33,052 nucleotides of DNA from a bacterium (GTDB taxonomy: Bacteria; JACRDZ01; JAJRWM01): assembly GCA_024276815.1 (NCBI GenBank), contig JAJRWM010000073.1, forward strand, positions 1 through 33,052, given 5' to 3'. Below, in pieces: positions 32,715-33,052 of the stretch. A program made the position numbers and the translations under genes. The first letter of the stretch is position 1. The number at the start of each line of letters is the position of its first letter. Below the pieces are notes generated by a model. The model searched no databases, had not been told where the DNA came from, and saw nothing but the letters and a program-made list of their open reading frames with translations.

Positions 32715-32809
32715 ATTAAAACCTTCTAAACGGCATGTGGGGGAACCTTTTTTTATTCCAAAAAGGTTCCCCCACGCCCCCTCCAAAAAATATAAATTTG
32801 CCTTCGGCA
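32710..32809. repeat. Second copy of the hairpin repeat found at 25261-25363
   Basis: About 100 bp nearly identical to the internal part of the 25139-25395 element. It holds a perfect 16-bp stem, GTGGGGGAACCTTTTT at 32737-32752 paired with 32760-32775, around a 7-nt loop, then ACGCCCCCTCCAAAAAATATAA and GCCTTCGGC. No coding sequence is visible from 32654 to 33052. A further small hairpin, CCCCC-AGAATTTTT-GGGGG, lies near 32938-32956. Confidence 0.7.
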
Positions 32810-32998
32810 ACTGCCGCATTGCCAAAAAACTTCAATTCGTCTCCCGGCGTCGCGCCCCCATTTCCTGGAAAAACTGTTTTTGCTTAATAATCATAATTAC
32901 TTGAATTGAATAATTAAATAACACTGACAGGAAACATCCCCCAGAATTTTTGGGGGACTCAAATCCTGGGAACCGCAAGTTCGCCAGCTTGTGGTACA

Positions 32999-33052
32999 AT
33001 GAACCTGCCCCCGCCTTGTGGAAGAGCAGGGCGCTCTTGGCAGGCTCTATCA
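32999..33052. repeat. Copy 3 of the AATGAACCTG repeat, cut by the window edge
   Basis: ATGAACCTGCCCCCGCC at 32999-33015 matches copies at 4287 and 20666; AACCTGCC and GGCAGG further on can pair. As in the ffh copy, the bases before it (TACAAT) look like a -10 element. Confidence 0.55.

Overview
The window is bacterial DNA from an anaerobe. The best evidence is an acetyl-CoA synthase (AcsB) of the long bacterial type encoded with both corrinoid iron-sulfur protein subunits and a nickel-insertion ATPase, i.e. the carbonyl branch of the Wood-Ljungdahl pathway. Anaerobic-type features recur elsewhere: MoaA radical SAM chemistry, a pair of U32 proteins with iron-sulfur cysteines, and a CooT-like nickel protein. 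The order ffh-rpsP-khpA-rimM-trmD-SPOUT methyltransferase-rplS-rnhB occurs in Deltaproteobacteria, Firmicutes and several uncultured phyla. No rRNA or tRNA gene is visible, so I do not assign a phylum.

Layout. (a) 1-3989, minus: a ribbon-helix-helix-like protein, a membrane-anchored TPR protein and a PAS histidine kinase cut by the left edge. (b) 3990-5004: no intact gene; direct repeats, palindromes, a decayed transposase-like fragment, a TTATCCACA-rich stretch and a strong stem-loop. (c) 5005-10326, minus: operon acsF/cooC-acsD-acsC-acsB. (d) 10547-12970, minus: a secreted TPR protein, divergent from and overlapping an M24 peptidase (plus). (e) 14153-15211, minus: a Fic AMP-transferase. (f) 15505-18928, minus: DUF3842, CooT-like protein, PP2C phosphatase, Ser/Thr kinase and TPR protein. 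(g) 19356-24033, plus: SRP, ribosome and RNA-modification genes behind a near-consensus promoter. (h) 24176-27564, minus: HEAT-repeat protein, AAA+ protein with ruined nucleotide-binding motifs, and a permease. (i) 27676-32653, minus: two U32 proteins, a metallophosphoesterase, moaA, moaC, a MOSC protein and mogA. (j) 32654-33052: repeats.

Most notable. First, four genes carry single-codon start or stop anomalies in otherwise well-preserved reading frames: an in-frame TAG in trmD, an in-frame TAA in mogA, a single TAA between the kinase and its TPR partner, and no ATG/GTG/TTG ahead of the catalytic motif of rnhB, where only ATT is available. Each could come from one G-to-T change on the coding strand. 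Whether this is sequencing error, decay, readthrough or non-canonical initiation is the main question for this window. Second, a roughly 257-bp repeat element sits between the AAA+ and permease genes, flanked by 13-bp direct repeats. Removing it restores a stop/start overlap of the two genes, so it looks like a small mobile element that inserted without breaking either. Related hairpin repeats lie elsewhere in the window. Third, the HEAT/dead-AAA+/permease set and the nickel-protein/kinase/phosphatase set are unusual gene associations.
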